A stretch of 64,000 nucleotides of DNA from Rhizobium sp. 18065 (GTDB lineage: Bacteria; Pseudomonadota; Alphaproteobacteria; Rhizobiales; Rhizobiaceae): contig NZ_CACSJP010000009.1 in assembly GCF_902706095.1 (NCBI RefSeq), positions 124,001 through 188,000 on the forward strand, given 5' to 3'. The notes beneath the pieces are model-generated. The model was not told the origin of the DNA and searched no databases. It saw only the letters and a list, made by a program, of their open reading frames with translations. Made by a program: the position numbers and the translations under genes. Positions within the stretch are counted from its first letter, which is position 1, and the number at the start of each line of letters is the position of its first letter. Positions 8,844 through 18,858 of this stretch are shown here, piece after piece.

Positions 8844-11347
8844 GCGGAGCTGCACCACCTGACCAAGACAAGGCCGCAGAGGAAGCTAACCTCAGGGCTG
8901 TTTGGGCCACACCCGAGGGTTGGCGCTACTGGACGTCGGTCAATAACACCCAAATCGGCCTGTGGTACGGGTCCACCGCCTTTGCGTTCATGCTTTTTGC
9001 AGGCCTGCTCGGGCTCCTGATACGAGCTCAACTCGCCGTACCGGAGAACGATCTGCTCTCCGCCGACACCTACAATCAGGTCTATACGCTGCACGGAACC
9101 GTGATGATGTTTTTGTTCGCGGTGCCGATCTTCGAGGCGGTGGCAATCTTTCTGCTGCCGCCTATGTTGGGTGCGCGAGAACTGCCGTTTCCCAGATTGG
9201 GTGCATTCGGCTTCTGGAGTTTCCTGATTGGTGGCGTCTTCGTCTGCGGCTCGATCTTCTTCGGAGCAGCACCGAACAGCGGCTGGTTCATGTATCCACC
9301 GCTCGCCACCAGCGAGCAAGCCGGCATCGGTGCCGATATCTGGCTGCTCGGCCTCTCCTTCATCGAAGTCGCATCGCTCGCTGCCGCTGTCGAACTCATT
9401 GTTGGTATTATGAAGTGCCGCGCACCGGGCATGCGCGTAAACCTGATGCCACTCTTTGCCTGGTACCTGCTGATCGTCGCTGGTATGATCCTGTTTGCCT
9501 TTCCACCGCTTATCGCAGGCGACCTGCTGTTTGAGTTGCAGCGAATGTTCGATTGGCCGTTCTTCGACCCCGAGCGCGGCGGCGACCCCTTGCTCTGGCA
9601 GCACCTGTTCTGGATCTTTGGACACCCCGAGGTCTACATCATCTTCCTGCCGGCGATCGCCCTTCTTGCCATGATTATCCCAACTTTCGCCGGACGCCCG
9701 ATTGTCGGCTATTCCTGGATCGTGCTTGCCGCAGTCGGAACCGGATTTCTGTCCTTCGGCCTGTGGGTTCACCACATGTTTGCGACTGGCCTGCCGCAGA
9801 TTTCGCTCGCCTTTTTCTCCGCCGCTTCCGGCGCAGTTGCGATTCCGACTGGAGTGCAAATCTTTGTTTTCATTGCCACCATGCTTGCGGGTCGAGTGAT
9901 CTTGTCGACGCCGATGCTATTTGCGATGGGTGGTCTCGCGATTTTTGTCATGGGTGGGCTGACAGGCGTTATGGTGGCGCTGGTGCCCTTCGACTGGCAG
10001 GCCCACGACAGCTATTTCATCGTCGCTCATCTGCATTACGTGCTGATCGGCGGCATGCTGTTCCCGGTCTTTGCGGGATTGTACTATTACTATCCGCTGA
10101 TCGATGGAAAACAGATGTCCGTTCGGGTAGGCCGCTTCGCATTCTGGCTTATGTTCGCAGGCTTCAACATCGCATTCTTCCCGATGCATCTGTCCGGGCT
10201 GCGCGGCATGCCGAGACGCGTCTACACCTATCCGGCAAATCTGGGTTGGGACTGGTTGAACCTGATTTCTACCATGGGTGCCGTGGTTCTCGGCATTGGC
10301 ATGTTCGCTGTCGTGGTCGATGTGACGCTCAATCGGAAAAGCAAGCCTCGCGGCAAAGACAATCCCTGGTGCGCCGGCACGCTGGAATGGATAAGCGAAC
10401 CGGAGGAAAACTGGGGCGTGCGCTCAATCCCGCATATCGAGAGCCGCTATCCGCTTTGGGATCAGCCCAATCTCGCAGAGGAGGTGAAAGCGGGACACTG
10501 GTATTTATCCGACGCCAGGGAAGGCCGTCGCGAAACGCTTGTCACCTCAGTGCTCGATGCGGCGCCGGAGCAGGTTTTGCGGGTCGGCGGCACCTCCTAT
10601 GTGACGATCATCAGTGCGGTGACACTGGGCGCGGTGTTCGTAGCACTCACTTTCAAATGGTGGCTGATCGCCCTCGTTGCAGCGATAGCCTTTTTGGCGG
10701 CCATCATCTGGTGGCTCTGGACCGGTACCGGTGAAATTCCGGAAAAGGCAGAGAAAGACATCGGACGAGGTCTGAGCCTTCCCATCTATGCGTCCGGTGT
10801 CAAGTCGGTGGGCTGGTGGGCCATGTTTATTACCATGACCGGCGACGGCACGGCTTTCGCCAGCCTCGTCTTCGGCTATTTCTTCTTCTGGACCATACAT
10901 GAGGATTTCACCGGCGGGGTAGGTGGCCCGGGTATGATCTGGCCGCTCACGGCGCTCGCCCTGTTTGCGGGCGCTTGGGCAGCTACTCTTGGAGCCCGTG
11001 AAACCAACCGGCGTGGAGCAATATGGGCCGCGCGGTTCTTGCTGCTTGCTGGCGCTCTTGTGTCGGCTTTGGGGTGTGCGGCAGCTCTCGCCGGACCCTG
11101 GTCCACAAGCATGGACCCGACTGCCCATGTCTACCCGGCGATCGTTTGGGTCTTGGTCATCTGGGCTACCGTGCATGGAGCGGTTGGCATCATCATGCAA
11201 CTTTATTGTCTGGCGCGCAGCCTCGCAGGCAGACTGACCCCGCAACATGACATGGAACTTCATAACGTGGCACTCTACTGGCACTTCATGCTGGTGACGG
11301 CGCTTGTCACCTTTGTGGTTGTAGGCCTGTTTCCGGAGGCTCTTTAA
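8840..11347 (+). CDS. Fused cytochrome c oxidase subunits I and III
   Basis: An 835-residue protein starting at the ATG that overlaps the preceding stop. The first 550 or so residues are subunit I: TLHGTVMMF (low-spin heme ligand), WIFGHPEVYI (CuB histidine with the crosslinked Tyr), WVHHMF (CuB ligands) and HDSYFIVAHLHYVL (heme a3 and a ligands). The last 200 or so residues are a subunit III-type helix bundle. It is the catalytic, proton-pumping oxygen reductase of the inner membrane. Fusion of I and III is known in some caa3 oxidases. Confidence 0.92.
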   Translation: MSGAAPPDQDKAAEEANLRAVWATPEGWRYWTSVNNTQIGLWYGSTAFAFMLFAGLLGLLIRAQLAVPENDLLSADTYNQVYTLHGTVMMFLFAVPIFEAVAIFLLPPMLGARELPFPRLGAFGFWSFLIGGVFVCGSIFFGAAPNSGWFMYPPLATSEQAGIGADIWLLGLSFIEVASLAAAVELIVGIMKCRAPGMRVNLMPLFAWYLLIVAGMILFAFPPLIAGDLLFELQRMFDWPFFDPERGGDPLLWQHLFWIFGHPEVYIIFLPAIALLAMIIPTFAGRPIVGYSWIVLAAVGTGFLSFGLWVHHMFATGLPQISLAFFSAASGAVAIPTGVQIFVFIATMLAGRVILSTPMLFAMGGLAIFVMGGLTGVMVALVPFDWQAHDSYFIVAHLHYVLIGGMLFPVFAGLYYYYPLIDGKQMSVRVGRFAFWLMFAGFNIAFFPMHLSGLRGMPRRVYTYPANLGWDWLNLISTMGAVVLGIGMFAVVVDVTLNRKSKPRGKDNPWCAGTLEWISEPEENWGVRSIPHIESRYPLWDQPNLAEEVKAGHWYLSDAREGRRETLVTSVLDAAPEQVLRVGGTSYVTIISAVTLGAVFVALTFKWWLIALVAAIAFLAAIIWWLWTGTGEIPEKAEKDIGRGLSLPIYASGVKSVGWWAMFITMTGDGTAFASLVFGYFFFWTIHEDFTGGVGGPGMIWPLTALALFAGAWAATLGARETNRRGAIWAARFLLLAGALVSALGCAAALAGPWSTSMDPTAHVYPAIVWVLVIWATVHGAVGIIMQLYCLARSLAGRLTPQHDMELHNVALYWHFMLVTALVTFVVVGLFPEAL

Positions 11348-11730
11348 TGTGGCGCCTGCTACCCCGCCAGATCGAGACGTTGTGGACGCTGTTCACCTCG
11401 CCGGTGGTCTGGGCTCTGCATTTCCTCGCTTGCTACATTGGCGCTGCGATTTTTTGTGAGAAGCCACAACTGTTCGCCGACGATTTCAACAATCTACGCA
11501 TCGGCATCGCTATAGTGACGACAATTTCGCTCTGCATGATCGTTTTTGCCGCTCTTCTTGCCTGGCGGCAATGGGGCTTTGGTTCCCGCGCCCCTCCACA
11601 TGACAATCCGACCCGCCGCGAGCGCGTGTTCTTCCAGGGCTACGCGACGCTGCTTTTGTCAGGCTTGAGCTTCATTGCCGTGATTTTCACGGCGATGCCA
11701 GCTCTCTTCATCACGGAATGCCTGCGATGA
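11347..11730 (+). CDS. Small membrane protein of the oxidase operon
   Basis: A 127-residue protein with about three hydrophobic segments (near residues 20-37, 52-72 and 97-122). Its ATG overlaps the upstream stop (TAATG) and its own stop overlaps the next gene (ATGA), so it is translationally coupled in the oxidase operon. I do not recognise the family. Position suggests an accessory or assembly role for the oxidase, which is inference only. Confidence 0.75.
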   Translation: MWRLLPRQIETLWTLFTSPVVWALHFLACYIGAAIFCEKPQLFADDFNNLRIGIAIVTTISLCMIVFAALLAWRQWGFGSRAPPHDNPTRRERVFFQGYATLLLSGLSFIAVIFTAMPALFITECLR

Positions 11731-12365
11731 GGCAAGTTGCGCTGTCGATCGGTCTACTGCTTCTCGCCCTGATCTGGCTTGGGCCACTTCTCGGCGCATG
11801 GCGCGGGTCCTTCGCTTCGGGTATGGTCGCACATATGGGCGTCGTCGCTGTCGCCGCGCCGCTGATCGTCATTGGGTTACCCACGCACTGGCAGATCGGT
11901 GCTTCCATGCCGACGGCGTTGCCGGTCGTCGCCTCGCTGCTCGAGCTTCTGGCGGTTTGGGGGTGGCATGCGCCCGCAATGCGCGCCGCGACGCAAGCAT
12001 CCCTTGCTGTGACCATTCTTGAACAGTCAAGTTTCCTGTTTGTCGGTCTGTTCCTCTGGGCCACAAGCTTCACCCAGCAGGGCGAACGCAAGCACGCCTT
12101 GACAGGCGCTGGCGCGCTGTTGCTCACCTCTATCCATATGACCTTGCTGGGTGCGCTTCTGGCGCTCAGTCCGCGCTCTCTGTACGGCGCGGGCGATGTC
12201 ACCTGCTTCGGCACTGTCCTGAACGCGGGGCAAGATCAGCAGCTTGGCGGGGTCATCATGCTGCTGATCGGCGCGATTGTCTATCTGGTTGGGGGCCTGG
12301 TGCTGATCGCGCGGCTGCTGGAAGAACCGCGGCCAAGGATTGGCGGCAGCATCGGAACGCAATAG
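11727..12365 (+). CDS. CtaG-like (caa3-type) cytochrome c oxidase assembly protein
   Basis: A 212-residue protein with five or six transmembrane helices. The ATG at 11727 overlaps the preceding stop; another ATG lies 9 bases earlier. The sequence WGWHAPAMRAA and the bundle pattern match the CtaG family found with caa3 oxidases in Bacillus and rhizobia, thought to help insert metals or assemble the oxidase. It is the last gene of the oxidase operon. Confidence 0.8.
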   Translation: MRQVALSIGLLLLALIWLGPLLGAWRGSFASGMVAHMGVVAVAAPLIVIGLPTHWQIGASMPTALPVVASLLELLAVWGWHAPAMRAATQASLAVTILEQSSFLFVGLFLWATSFTQQGERKHALTGAGALLLTSIHMTLLGALLALSPRSLYGAGDVTCFGTVLNAGQDQQLGGVIMLLIGAIVYLVGGLVLIARLLEEPRPRIGGSIGTQ

Positions 12366-12391
12366 ACGAGTGAAAACTCTAGGAAAATGTC

Positions 12392-12417
12392 GGAAACTAC
12401 AGGTCTCTCCAGACGTT
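12392..12417 (+). promoter_or_regulatory. Possible EcfG-type stress promoter upstream of ligD
   Basis: GGAAA, 17 bases, then CGTT. This is one base off the GGAAC -35 element of the alphaproteobacterial general stress sigma factor. It lies about 190 bases before ligD, so it is weaker than the other copies listed here. Confidence 0.4.
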
Positions 12418-12608
12418 GTGTTTTGCATGCGAACGAGAGGAAGCAAGACCATTGCCGACGACAGCATGACGACGACCCGACCACCTTCAAGACAGGGCAG
12501 GCGGAGATGCAAGCGTGATCCGCGCTCCAGGGCGCGGAAGAAATACTGGGAATGAAGAAGACGGTTCTTCCCGGCTCCATCCATCTTGGCTGCAGGAGGT
12601 GAAGCTTA

Positions 12609-15275
12609 ATGGCTGACAATCTCTCGACCTATCGTTCCAAGCGGAACTTCAAAAAGACGGCCGAACCGAGTGGTGAGGTTGGCGACAAGGTCACGATCCA
12701 TCCCTCGAACCGCCGGCGTTTTGTGATCCAGAAACACGACGCGACGCGGCTTCATTACGATCTGCGCCTGGAGCTCGATGGCGTTTTCAGATCCTGGGCC
12801 GTCACCAGAGGCCCTTCGCTCGATCCCCATGACAAGCGCCTGGCCGTCGAAGTCGAGGACCATCCGCTCGACTACGGCGATTTCGAAGGCACGATCCCGA
12901 AGGGTCAGTATGGCGGAGGCACTGTGATGTTGTGGGATCGCGGCTACTGGGAGCCGGAAGGCAACAGGACGCCTGAAGAAGCTTTAGCGAAAGGCGACTT
13001 CAAGTTCACCCTGGAAGGCGAGCGGCTGCAGGGAAGTTTCGTGCTTGTCCGAATGCGCCATGATCGCAATGGCGGCAAGCGGACAAACTGGCTGTTGATC
13101 AAGCATCAAGACGAATTCTCGGTTGAGAAGAACGGAGCGGCGGTCCTCGAGGACAATGATACATCTGTCGCGTCAGGCAGATCCATGGAGGCGATTGCAG
13201 CAGGCAAAGGCAGGAAGCCAAAGCCTTTCATGTTGGACGGAAACGCGGTTACCGAGGATGCCGTCTGGGACAGCAGCCGAGGCCTCGCGGCCGAGGAACG
13301 CAAGGCCGGAACCAAGTCGTCCAGGAAGCTGACTGCGGTAAAGCCTGCAAAACCCATCATTCCAGATTTTGTTGCGCCGCAGCTCTGCGAGACATTGGCG
13401 CGTCCGCCTGCCACTCATGGCTGGATCCACGAGATCAAGTTCGACGGGTATCGCATCCAGATGCGTGTCGTGGACAGTGACGTGTCTTTGAAGACACGCA
13501 AGGGGTTGGACTGGACGTCAAGATGGCCAGCTATTGCCAAATCGGCTGCATCCCTTCCCGATTGCATCATCGATGGCGAGATCTGCGCGCTCGACGAAAA
13601 CGGTGCCCCCGACTTTGCAGCGCTTCAAGCGGCTTTGTCTGAGGGCAAAACCGATGACCTGGTCTATTTTGCTTTCGACCTTCTTTTCGTTGGCGCTGAG
13701 GACCTTCGCGACCTGGAGCTAGCCGAACGCAAGGACCGGTTGGCGACGTTTCTACAGGATGCAGGCGACGACCCGCGCCTTCGGTTCGTCGAACATTTCA
13801 AAACCGGGGGTGATGCCGTTCTCAAATCCGCCTGCCGTCTCTCCCTGGAGGGTATCGTCTCCAAGAAAGCTGATTCCCCCTATCAAAGCGGGCGGTCTGA
13901 CACATGGAGGAAGTCCAAATGTCGGGCCGGGCACGAAATCGTCATCGGCGCCTATGCCATGAACAATGGCAAGTTCCGCTCTCTCTTGGTCGGGGTCAAT
14001 CGTGGAGACCATTTCGTCTATGTCGGCCGCGTGGGTACGGGATACGGTACGAAAACCGTAGAGATGCTTCTCCCTAAATTGCGGGCCATGGAGGCATCGA
14101 AGTCGCCTTTCACCGGTATCGGCGCACCCAAAAAGACCACAGACATTGTCTGGCTGAAACCCGAATTGGTGGCCGAGATCGAGTTTGCTGGTTGGACAGC
14201 CGATGGCCAGGTGCGACAGGCGGCATTCAAGGGACTACGGGAGGATAAACCGGCTAAAGAGGTCGAGGCGGAAAGACCGGCGACACCAGCCAAGGCCGAG
14301 GTGCCTGACCCGGAAATGGCGAAACCGGCTCCAAAACGCTCCCGTCGAGCCATCGGCAGGCAGGAGGTCATGGGCGTGATGATTTCCAGCCCTGACAAGG
14401 AGCTCTGGCCGGACTCCGGCGAAGGGGAACCGGTCACCAAAGTCGATCTCGCCCGATACCATGAAGCGGTGGGGCCCTGGCTGCTCGATCACATCAAGGG
14501 TCGCCCGTGCTCGATCCTTCGCGCGCCGGACGGGATCGGTGGCGAGCAGTTCTTCCAGCGTCACGCAATGCCTGGCACATCCAACCTGCTTGAACTGGTT
14601 ACAGTGCGCGGCGACAAGAAGCCTTACCTGCAGATCGATCGGGTGGAGGGGCTTGCGGCCATCGCCCAGCTTGGCGGCGTCGAGCTGCATCCCTGGAACT
14701 GTGAGCCCGGCCAACCCGAGGTGCCAGGTCGGCTGGTCTTCGACCTTGATCCGGGTCCCGACGTCGAGTTCGCGACTGTTGTCGAGGCGGCGCGCGAAAT
14801 CCGCGATCGCCTGGAAGTACTCGGCCTGGTCAGTTTCTGCAAGACGACGGGTGGCAAGGGCCTGCATGTCGTGACACCCCTCGTCGCACCCAAGGGCAAG
14901 AAGCTCGGTTGGGACGAATCCAAGCGCTTTGCCCACGATGTCTGCCAGGACATGGCGCGCGACAACCCGGGTCTCTACTTGATCAAGATGGCCAAGGCAC
15001 AGCGCGAGGGCCGGATCTTTCTCGACTATCTGCGCAATGACAGAATGGCCACGGCGGTCTCACCCCTGTCGCCGCGTGCCCGGCCGGGCGCGACAGTGTC
15101 GATGCCCCTCAACTGGACCCAGGTGAAGGTGGGCCTCGATCCAAAGCGATTCACGATCAGGACCGCGCCGGACCTGTTGACGGCAAACACACCATGGCTG
15201 GATTATTGCGATGGGCAACGATCGCTGGAGCAGGCGATCAAGCGATTGAACAAGGCGAGGAAGGCGGACGCCTGA
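12609..15275 (+). CDS. ligD: Multifunctional DNA ligase LigD
   Basis: An 888-residue protein with the three LigD domains in the order phosphoesterase (about residues 10-190, with [16 protein letters not shown]), ATP-dependent ligase (about 255-545, with adenylated lysine in HEIKFDGYR) and primase-polymerase (about 590-880, with DLDPGPD metal-binding aspartates). LigD cleans, fills and seals broken DNA ends in bacterial end joining with Ku. Two Ku genes follow convergently at 15352-17081. A ribosome site (GGAGGTGAAGC) precedes the ATG. Confidence 0.96.
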   Translation: MADNLSTYRSKRNFKKTAEPSGEVGDKVTIHPSNRRRFVIQKHDATRLHYDLRLELDGVFRSWAVTRGPSLDPHDKRLAVEVEDHPLDYGDFEGTIPKGQYGGGTVMLWDRGYWEPEGNRTPEEALAKGDFKFTLEGERLQGSFVLVRMRHDRNGGKRTNWLLIKHQDEFSVEKNGAAVLEDNDTSVASGRSMEAIAAGKGRKPKPFMLDGNAVTEDAVWDSSRGLAAEERKAGTKSSRKLTAVKPAKPIIPDFVAPQLCETLARPPATHGWIHEIKFDGYRIQMRVVDSDVSLKTRKGLDWTSRWPAIAKSAASLPDCIIDGEICALDENGAPDFAALQAALSEGKTDDLVYFAFDLLFVGAEDLRDLELAERKDRLATFLQDAGDDPRLRFVEHFKTGGDAVLKSACRLSLEGIVSKKADSPYQSGRSDTWRKSKCRAGHEIVIGAYAMNNGKFRSLLVGVNRGDHFVYVGRVGTGYGTKTVEMLLPKLRAMEASKSPFTGIGAPKKTTDIVWLKPELVAEIEFAGWTADGQVRQAAFKGLREDKPAKEVEAERPATPAKAEVPDPEMAKPAPKRSRRAIGRQEVMGVMISSPDKELWPDSGEGEPVTKVDLARYHEAVGPWLLDHIKGRPCSILRAPDGIGGEQFFQRHAMPGTSNLLELVTVRGDKKPYLQIDRVEGLAAIAQLGGVELHPWNCEPGQPEVPGRLVFDLDPGPDVEFATVVEAAREIRDRLEVLGLVSFCKTTGGKGLHVVTPLVAPKGKKLGWDESKRFAHDVCQDMARDNPGLYLIKMAKAQREGRIFLDYLRNDRMATAVSPLSPRARPGATVSMPLNWTQVKVGLDPKRFTIRTAPDLLTANTPWLDYCDGQRSLEQAIKRLNKARKADA

Positions 15276-15351
15276 TAAGCGCCGGTCACAATCGGAGTGT
15301 TGTTTGTCCGCTGTCGCGCGCATTCATATGTAAGAAGCGTGCCGCACCAGT

Positions 15352-16158
15352 TCATTTGGCTCGGTTGGCTGCGGCGACAGATTTTTTCAAGGCGTCCATG
15401 ATGTTGACGACATTGCTCGGCGGCGTTGGCGCGGGCGATTTTGCCTTGCTTTTCGCCGACTTCTTCAGGGCCTTCTTCTTCGCATAGATGATGTCGAGAA
15501 GTTTGTCCTGAACGGGATCGGCAACCAGTTTCGGTGTCCAGTCCTGTGTCTGCTTCTTGATCAACTTCTGGACGAGGGGCATCATTTCAGAATCGGCCTT
15601 CTGGTCGCCGATGCCATCGAAATAAGCGCCTTCGTCGCGGACTTCGTCGCCGTAGCGCAGAGTCCAAAGGACGATACCATTGCCGCGCGGCTCCAGCATC
15701 ACCGCACGTTCGCGGCGGCTGATCACCAGACGCGAGATGCCGACCATCTTCTCGGATTCCATCGCGTCGCGGATAACCGAAAATGCTTCCTGACCGACGG
15801 GATCGTTTGGCGAAAGATAATATGGCGTGTCGAGCCAGATCCACTCGATCTTGTCACGCGGTGTAAATGTCGAAATGTCGATCGTCTTGGTGCTGTCGAG
15901 TGCTACGGTCTCCAATTCGTCGTCTTCAAGCATAACGTAGTCATCCTCGCCGCGCTGGTAGCCTTTCACCTCCTCATCTTCCTTGACCTCTTTTCCGGTC
16001 ACGGAATCGACGTAGTGGCTGACGACCCGGTTCTGGGTGTCACGGTTCAAAGTATGAAAACGGACCTTTTCGCTTTCGGAGGTCGCGGGCATCATTTGCA
16101 CTGGGCAGGTGACAAGCGACAGTTTCAGATAGCCTTTCCAGAATGGGCGGACGACCAT
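15352..16158 (-). CDS. ku: Ku protein (end joining), copy A
   Basis: A 268-residue bacterial Ku. It begins MVVRPFWKGYLKLSLVTCPV and carries the Ku-core stretches VRFHTLNRDTQNRV, VKGYQRGEDDYVML and IEWIWLDTPYYLSPN. Bacterial Ku dimerises, threads onto broken DNA ends and recruits LigD. The C-terminal tail is Lys/Ala-rich, as usual. It follows copy B by 14 bases, so the two form an operon convergent to ligD. Confidence 0.94.
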   Translation of the reverse strand: MVVRPFWKGYLKLSLVTCPVQMMPATSESEKVRFHTLNRDTQNRVVSHYVDSVTGKEVKEDEEVKGYQRGEDDYVMLEDDELETVALDSTKTIDISTFTPRDKIEWIWLDTPYYLSPNDPVGQEAFSVIRDAMESEKMVGISRLVISRRERAVMLEPRGNGIVLWTLRYGDEVRDEGAYFDGIGDQKADSEMMPLVQKLIKKQTQDWTPKLVADPVQDKLLDIIYAKKKALKKSAKSKAKSPAPTPPSNVVNIMDALKKSVAAANRAK

Positions 16159-16172
16159 GGCAATCTCTCCCT

Positions 16173-17081
16173 CTAGCTGGCCCGGCGCCTAGATGAGGGA
16201 GCGGATTTTGACTTGGACTCGGTTTTCGCCGTCGGTTTTGCCGATTTCTGCCTGGTTTGGCCACTGTTGGCGTTCGCAGCACTCCGCTTCGACTTGGATT
16301 TCTTGCCACCCATGCCGGCACTTTCTCGCAATGCCTGGAGCAGTTCGTTCGGTTTGAAGGCCGGCGACGCCTTCATTTTCGGCAGTGTGCGGCCTTCGAT
16401 TTTGGCCTTGACCAGTTCGGCGACGGCAGCCTCATAGCGATCGTCAAAGCTGCTGGCGTCGAAGCTGCCCTTCTTGGTGCCGATGATATGTCGAGCGAGT
16501 TCTATCATCTCGCCCTCGATTTTCAGCTCCGGAATGTCTTCGAAGGCTTCGACCGGAGAGCGGACTTCATAGTCAAAATTGAGGGTCGAGGCGATCAAGC
16601 CTTTGCCATGCGGCCGGATCAGAACCGTGCGCATCCGCCGAAAAAGCACGGTCCGGGCGATCGCTGCCACCTTCTGGCTCTTCATGCCATCCCGCAGGAG
16701 CACGTAAGCTTCGGTGCCCAATTTATCGGGGGCCAGGTAGTAGGGCTTGTCGAGATAGGCAGTGTCGATCTGCGAGCAGGGGATGAAGGCTTCTATCCTG
16801 AGCGTCTTGTCGCTTTCGGGAACAGCAGAAGCAACCTCATCCGGTTCCAGGACGACATACTGGCCATTTTCGATCTCATAACCTTTGACCTGATCATCGC
16901 GCTCGACAGGATCGCCGGTCTCTGAATCGATGAATTCGCGTTTCACCCGGTTTCCGGTTTTGCGATTGAGGGTATTGAAGGCAATACGCTCAGACGACGA
17001 CGCGGCAGTGTAAAGGGCAACCGGGCAAGACACCTCGCCGAACTTGATGTAACCTTTCCAATTCGCTCTGGGAGCAACCAT
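16173..17081 (-). CDS. ku: Ku protein (end joining), copy B
   Basis: A 302-residue Ku. The start MVAPRANWKGYIKFGEV aligns with the start of copy A; an in-frame ATG 9 bases upstream is also possible but sits very close to the AGGG ribosome site. Core motifs IAFNTLNRKTGNRV, VKGYEIENGQYVVLE and DTAYLDKPYYLAPD are present. The C-terminal 60 residues are Lys/Ser-rich, longer than in copy A. Paired Ku genes in rhizobia may form heterodimers; that is family knowledge, not visible here. Confidence 0.93.
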   Translation of the reverse strand: MVAPRANWKGYIKFGEVSCPVALYTAASSSERIAFNTLNRKTGNRVKREFIDSETGDPVERDDQVKGYEIENGQYVVLEPDEVASAVPESDKTLRIEAFIPCSQIDTAYLDKPYYLAPDKLGTEAYVLLRDGMKSQKVAAIARTVLFRRMRTVLIRPHGKGLIASTLNFDYEVRSPVEAFEDIPELKIEGEMIELARHIIGTKKGSFDASSFDDRYEAAVAELVKAKIEGRTLPKMKASPAFKPNELLQALRESAGMGGKKSKSKRSAANANSGQTRQKSAKPTAKTESKSKSAPSSRRRAS

Positions 17082-17115
17082 GATGCCCATGTCCCTTCAA
17101 CAACCACTACGCTTC

Positions 17116-17140
17116 AATCGAATCTGCCTATGATTGTTCC
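17116..17140 (-). promoter_or_regulatory. Possible EcfG-type promoter of the ku operon
   Basis: Read on the minus strand: GGAAC, 16 bases, GATT, ending about 35 bases before the ku start. It keeps the GGAAC -35 and the TT of the -10 element but not CG. Placement matches the other EcfG-type sites in the window. Confidence 0.45.
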
Positions 17141-18035
17141 AAGTCGCGACGAAACATTTTATTGTTGGCCGGCGCCCACTTTCGGCGAGCATCGCAATGT
17201 GCACCTTTTGACCGGCGAACGCGTTGCTTCATTGAAATAATCCAAAGGGGGCTCACCATAATGAAGCAGGCAAAGCACGCCCGCAGTCATCGGGAGGGCG
17301 ATCTCAAGGAAAGCGTCGTGCCACCGCGCCGACGGATTGACCAGAGTAGCATCTGCGTCCGCCGCAGGTTCGACAGCACCGGGCATGCGTGAATACCTAG
17401 AGGGAATGGACAATGTTGTGCCGACTGTGCGGGCCCGAACGATTCGGACGTCGAGCGCGCTACAATAGCGTTGCGTGGACAGTTTGACGGACTGCGACGA
17501 CGATTGGAGGAATTTCAACCCGAGGATGCTTCCCCGGAAGGACAGGCGGCGGTCTGCGCGTCGCCCAAGCATTGCTGATTTGCCTAACACGCGCGGGTGT
17601 CGCTACCAGATGGAGGCTCGCCGCGTGGGCGCCGTACCGTTGGCTGTTGCACAGCTCACCCGAAGGTTTTAAGGGAACCGCGCGCTTTCGGCCTTTCTTT
17701 GAGCTGTCGTTAGGCGCGAGACTATACCTGTCCGACCCGCCATTGAGGCAGGTATTCGCTTCTTAAGCCGACGAATTGCTCTCAGCTTGGGCGTGATCCG
17801 GCGGCTGGCCGCCCAGAGGACATTAAACTGATCGGTCTCAGCCACCAATCTTCTAGAATGCACACAAGATGGCCGTCTGAGAACTCGCTGCGCATCGCAA
17901 AGGGTGGCAGGTAGCAGGTAGGCAATCCCCAGCGCCGTGATCGCCAACTCGATCAGGGGGTCGACCGCCCAGAACGGATGAAAATGCAATGATAAGGGAG
18001 GCCGGATGGTCTCCCTTGGCTTTGTTCGGATCCGA
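17141..18035. other. Gene-poor stretch between ku and a small Q-rich gene
   Basis: Open frames of 140 or so codons exist on the minus strand (17159-17590 and 17669-18097), but neither has a recognisable motif, a clear ribosome site or convincing coding composition. One stretch (LIELAITALGIAYLLP) is hydrophobic and might be a relic of a membrane protein. I see no supported gene here. Confidence 0.4.
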
Positions 18036-18206
18036 TCAGCGCTTATCCTGAGGTTGTTTCGCCTGGTCGTCGCGGCTCTGCTTGGATTGTTGTTCATCCT
18101 GCTCGCGCCGCATCTTCTGCTGCTGCTGGTCCGCCGCCTGTGGGCTGCGCTGCTGCTGCTGCGGGTCTTTCTGTTGGCCGGGATTGTTCTGCTTTTCAGT
18201 TCCCAT
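18036..18206 (-). CDS. Small Gln-rich hydrophilic protein
   Basis: A 56-residue low-complexity protein (MGTEKQNNPGQQKDPQQQQ...), about one third Gln, with many Asp, Lys and Arg and no hydrophobic core. The ATG at 18206 is favoured by GAGGAA eight bases upstream. An EcfG-type promoter lies about 48 bases before it. Probably a disordered stress protein; function not known. Confidence 0.7.
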   Translation of the reverse strand: MGTEKQNNPGQQKDPQQQQRSPQAADQQQQKMRREQDEQQSKQSRDDQAKQPQDKR

Positions 18207-18253
18207 TGAAATATTCCTCATAGTTGGGACACCTCATTTCGAGGCACTATCCG

Positions 18254-18278
18254 AACCGGCCCGAACCGAGATGGTTCC
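18254..18278 (-). promoter_or_regulatory. EcfG-type stress promoter of the Gln-rich gene
   Basis: On the minus strand: GGAAC, 16 bases, GGTT, with the -10 end 48 bases before the start codon at 18206. Matches the alphaproteobacterial EcfG/RpoE2 pattern. Confidence 0.6.
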
Positions 18279-18441
18279 AGTGGCGCAAAAAAAGAGGTTT
18301 GTTTTTGTGGCGCCGCGACTTCTATACGGTGCGCTGGCGCAATGAAGCACCGTTTCCGGCGCTCCAAAGTTTGGTCTCAGAGCAAAAAAACCAAACGCTC
18401 CCGAAAGCTGGAGGAGATTGGGTCGAAGGTCTATCGGCCCT

Positions 18442-18693
18442 TCAATTTTGCGCCAAATGCTGATCATCAATGAAACGTCCGATCTGCCTTAGATACGCGA
18501 CGATGTCTTGCCTGAGATGATCACGCTCGCCGTACCGTTCGCAAACCTCGTGGACCTCGTTTTCGACCCGATCGAGGTCCTCAATCTGCACATCCGCCTC
18601 CGCGAACACATAGACATCGTGACCGACAGCCACGATCGGGGTGCCGGTGGCAAGGATCTCATCAACGAATTTTGGAATCTCAGTCTTATTCAT
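18442..18693 (-). CDS. Hypothetical 83-residue protein
   Basis: An 83-residue soluble protein, MNKTEIPKFVDEILATGTPI..., with an acidic, helical C-terminal half (EDLDRVENEVHEVCERYGERDHLRQD). GAGGA stands about 10 bases before the ATG and an EcfG-type promoter lies 33 bases upstream. No family recognised; coding is supported by composition, ribosome site and promoter. Confidence 0.72.
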   Translation of the reverse strand: MNKTEIPKFVDEILATGTPIVAVGHDVYVFAEADVQIEDLDRVENEVHEVCERYGERDHLRQDIVAYLRQIGRFIDDQHLAQN

Positions 18694-18725
18694 GGAAGCG
18701 TCCTCGCTAGTGCACGAAGGCTACC

Positions 18726-18751
18726 AACCGCCAAGACTTGCAACAAGTTCC
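18726..18751 (-). promoter_or_regulatory. EcfG-type stress promoter
   Basis: On the minus strand: GGAAC, 17 bases, GGTT, ending 33 bases before the start of the gene at 18442-18693. Confidence 0.58.
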
Positions 18752-18858
18752 GAAAATTAAGGTAATAGTCACACCCTGCTCACCGCAGGGTGCCGCCCAC
18801 TAGCGGGCGCGAGATGACCTGCACTTGAAGTTCGCATCGACGCCGCAATATCAGCACC

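Noticed and set aside
8780..9859. 359-codon minus-strand frame
   Set aside because: Antisense to the fused oxidase gene whose plus-strand frame has all heme and copper ligands.
9553..10734. 393-codon plus-strand frame in another phase
   Set aside because: Out-of-phase shadow within the oxidase gene; Arg-rich, no motif.
17159..18097. Two 140-codon minus-strand frames after ku
   Set aside because: No family, no ribosome site, composition not convincingly coding.
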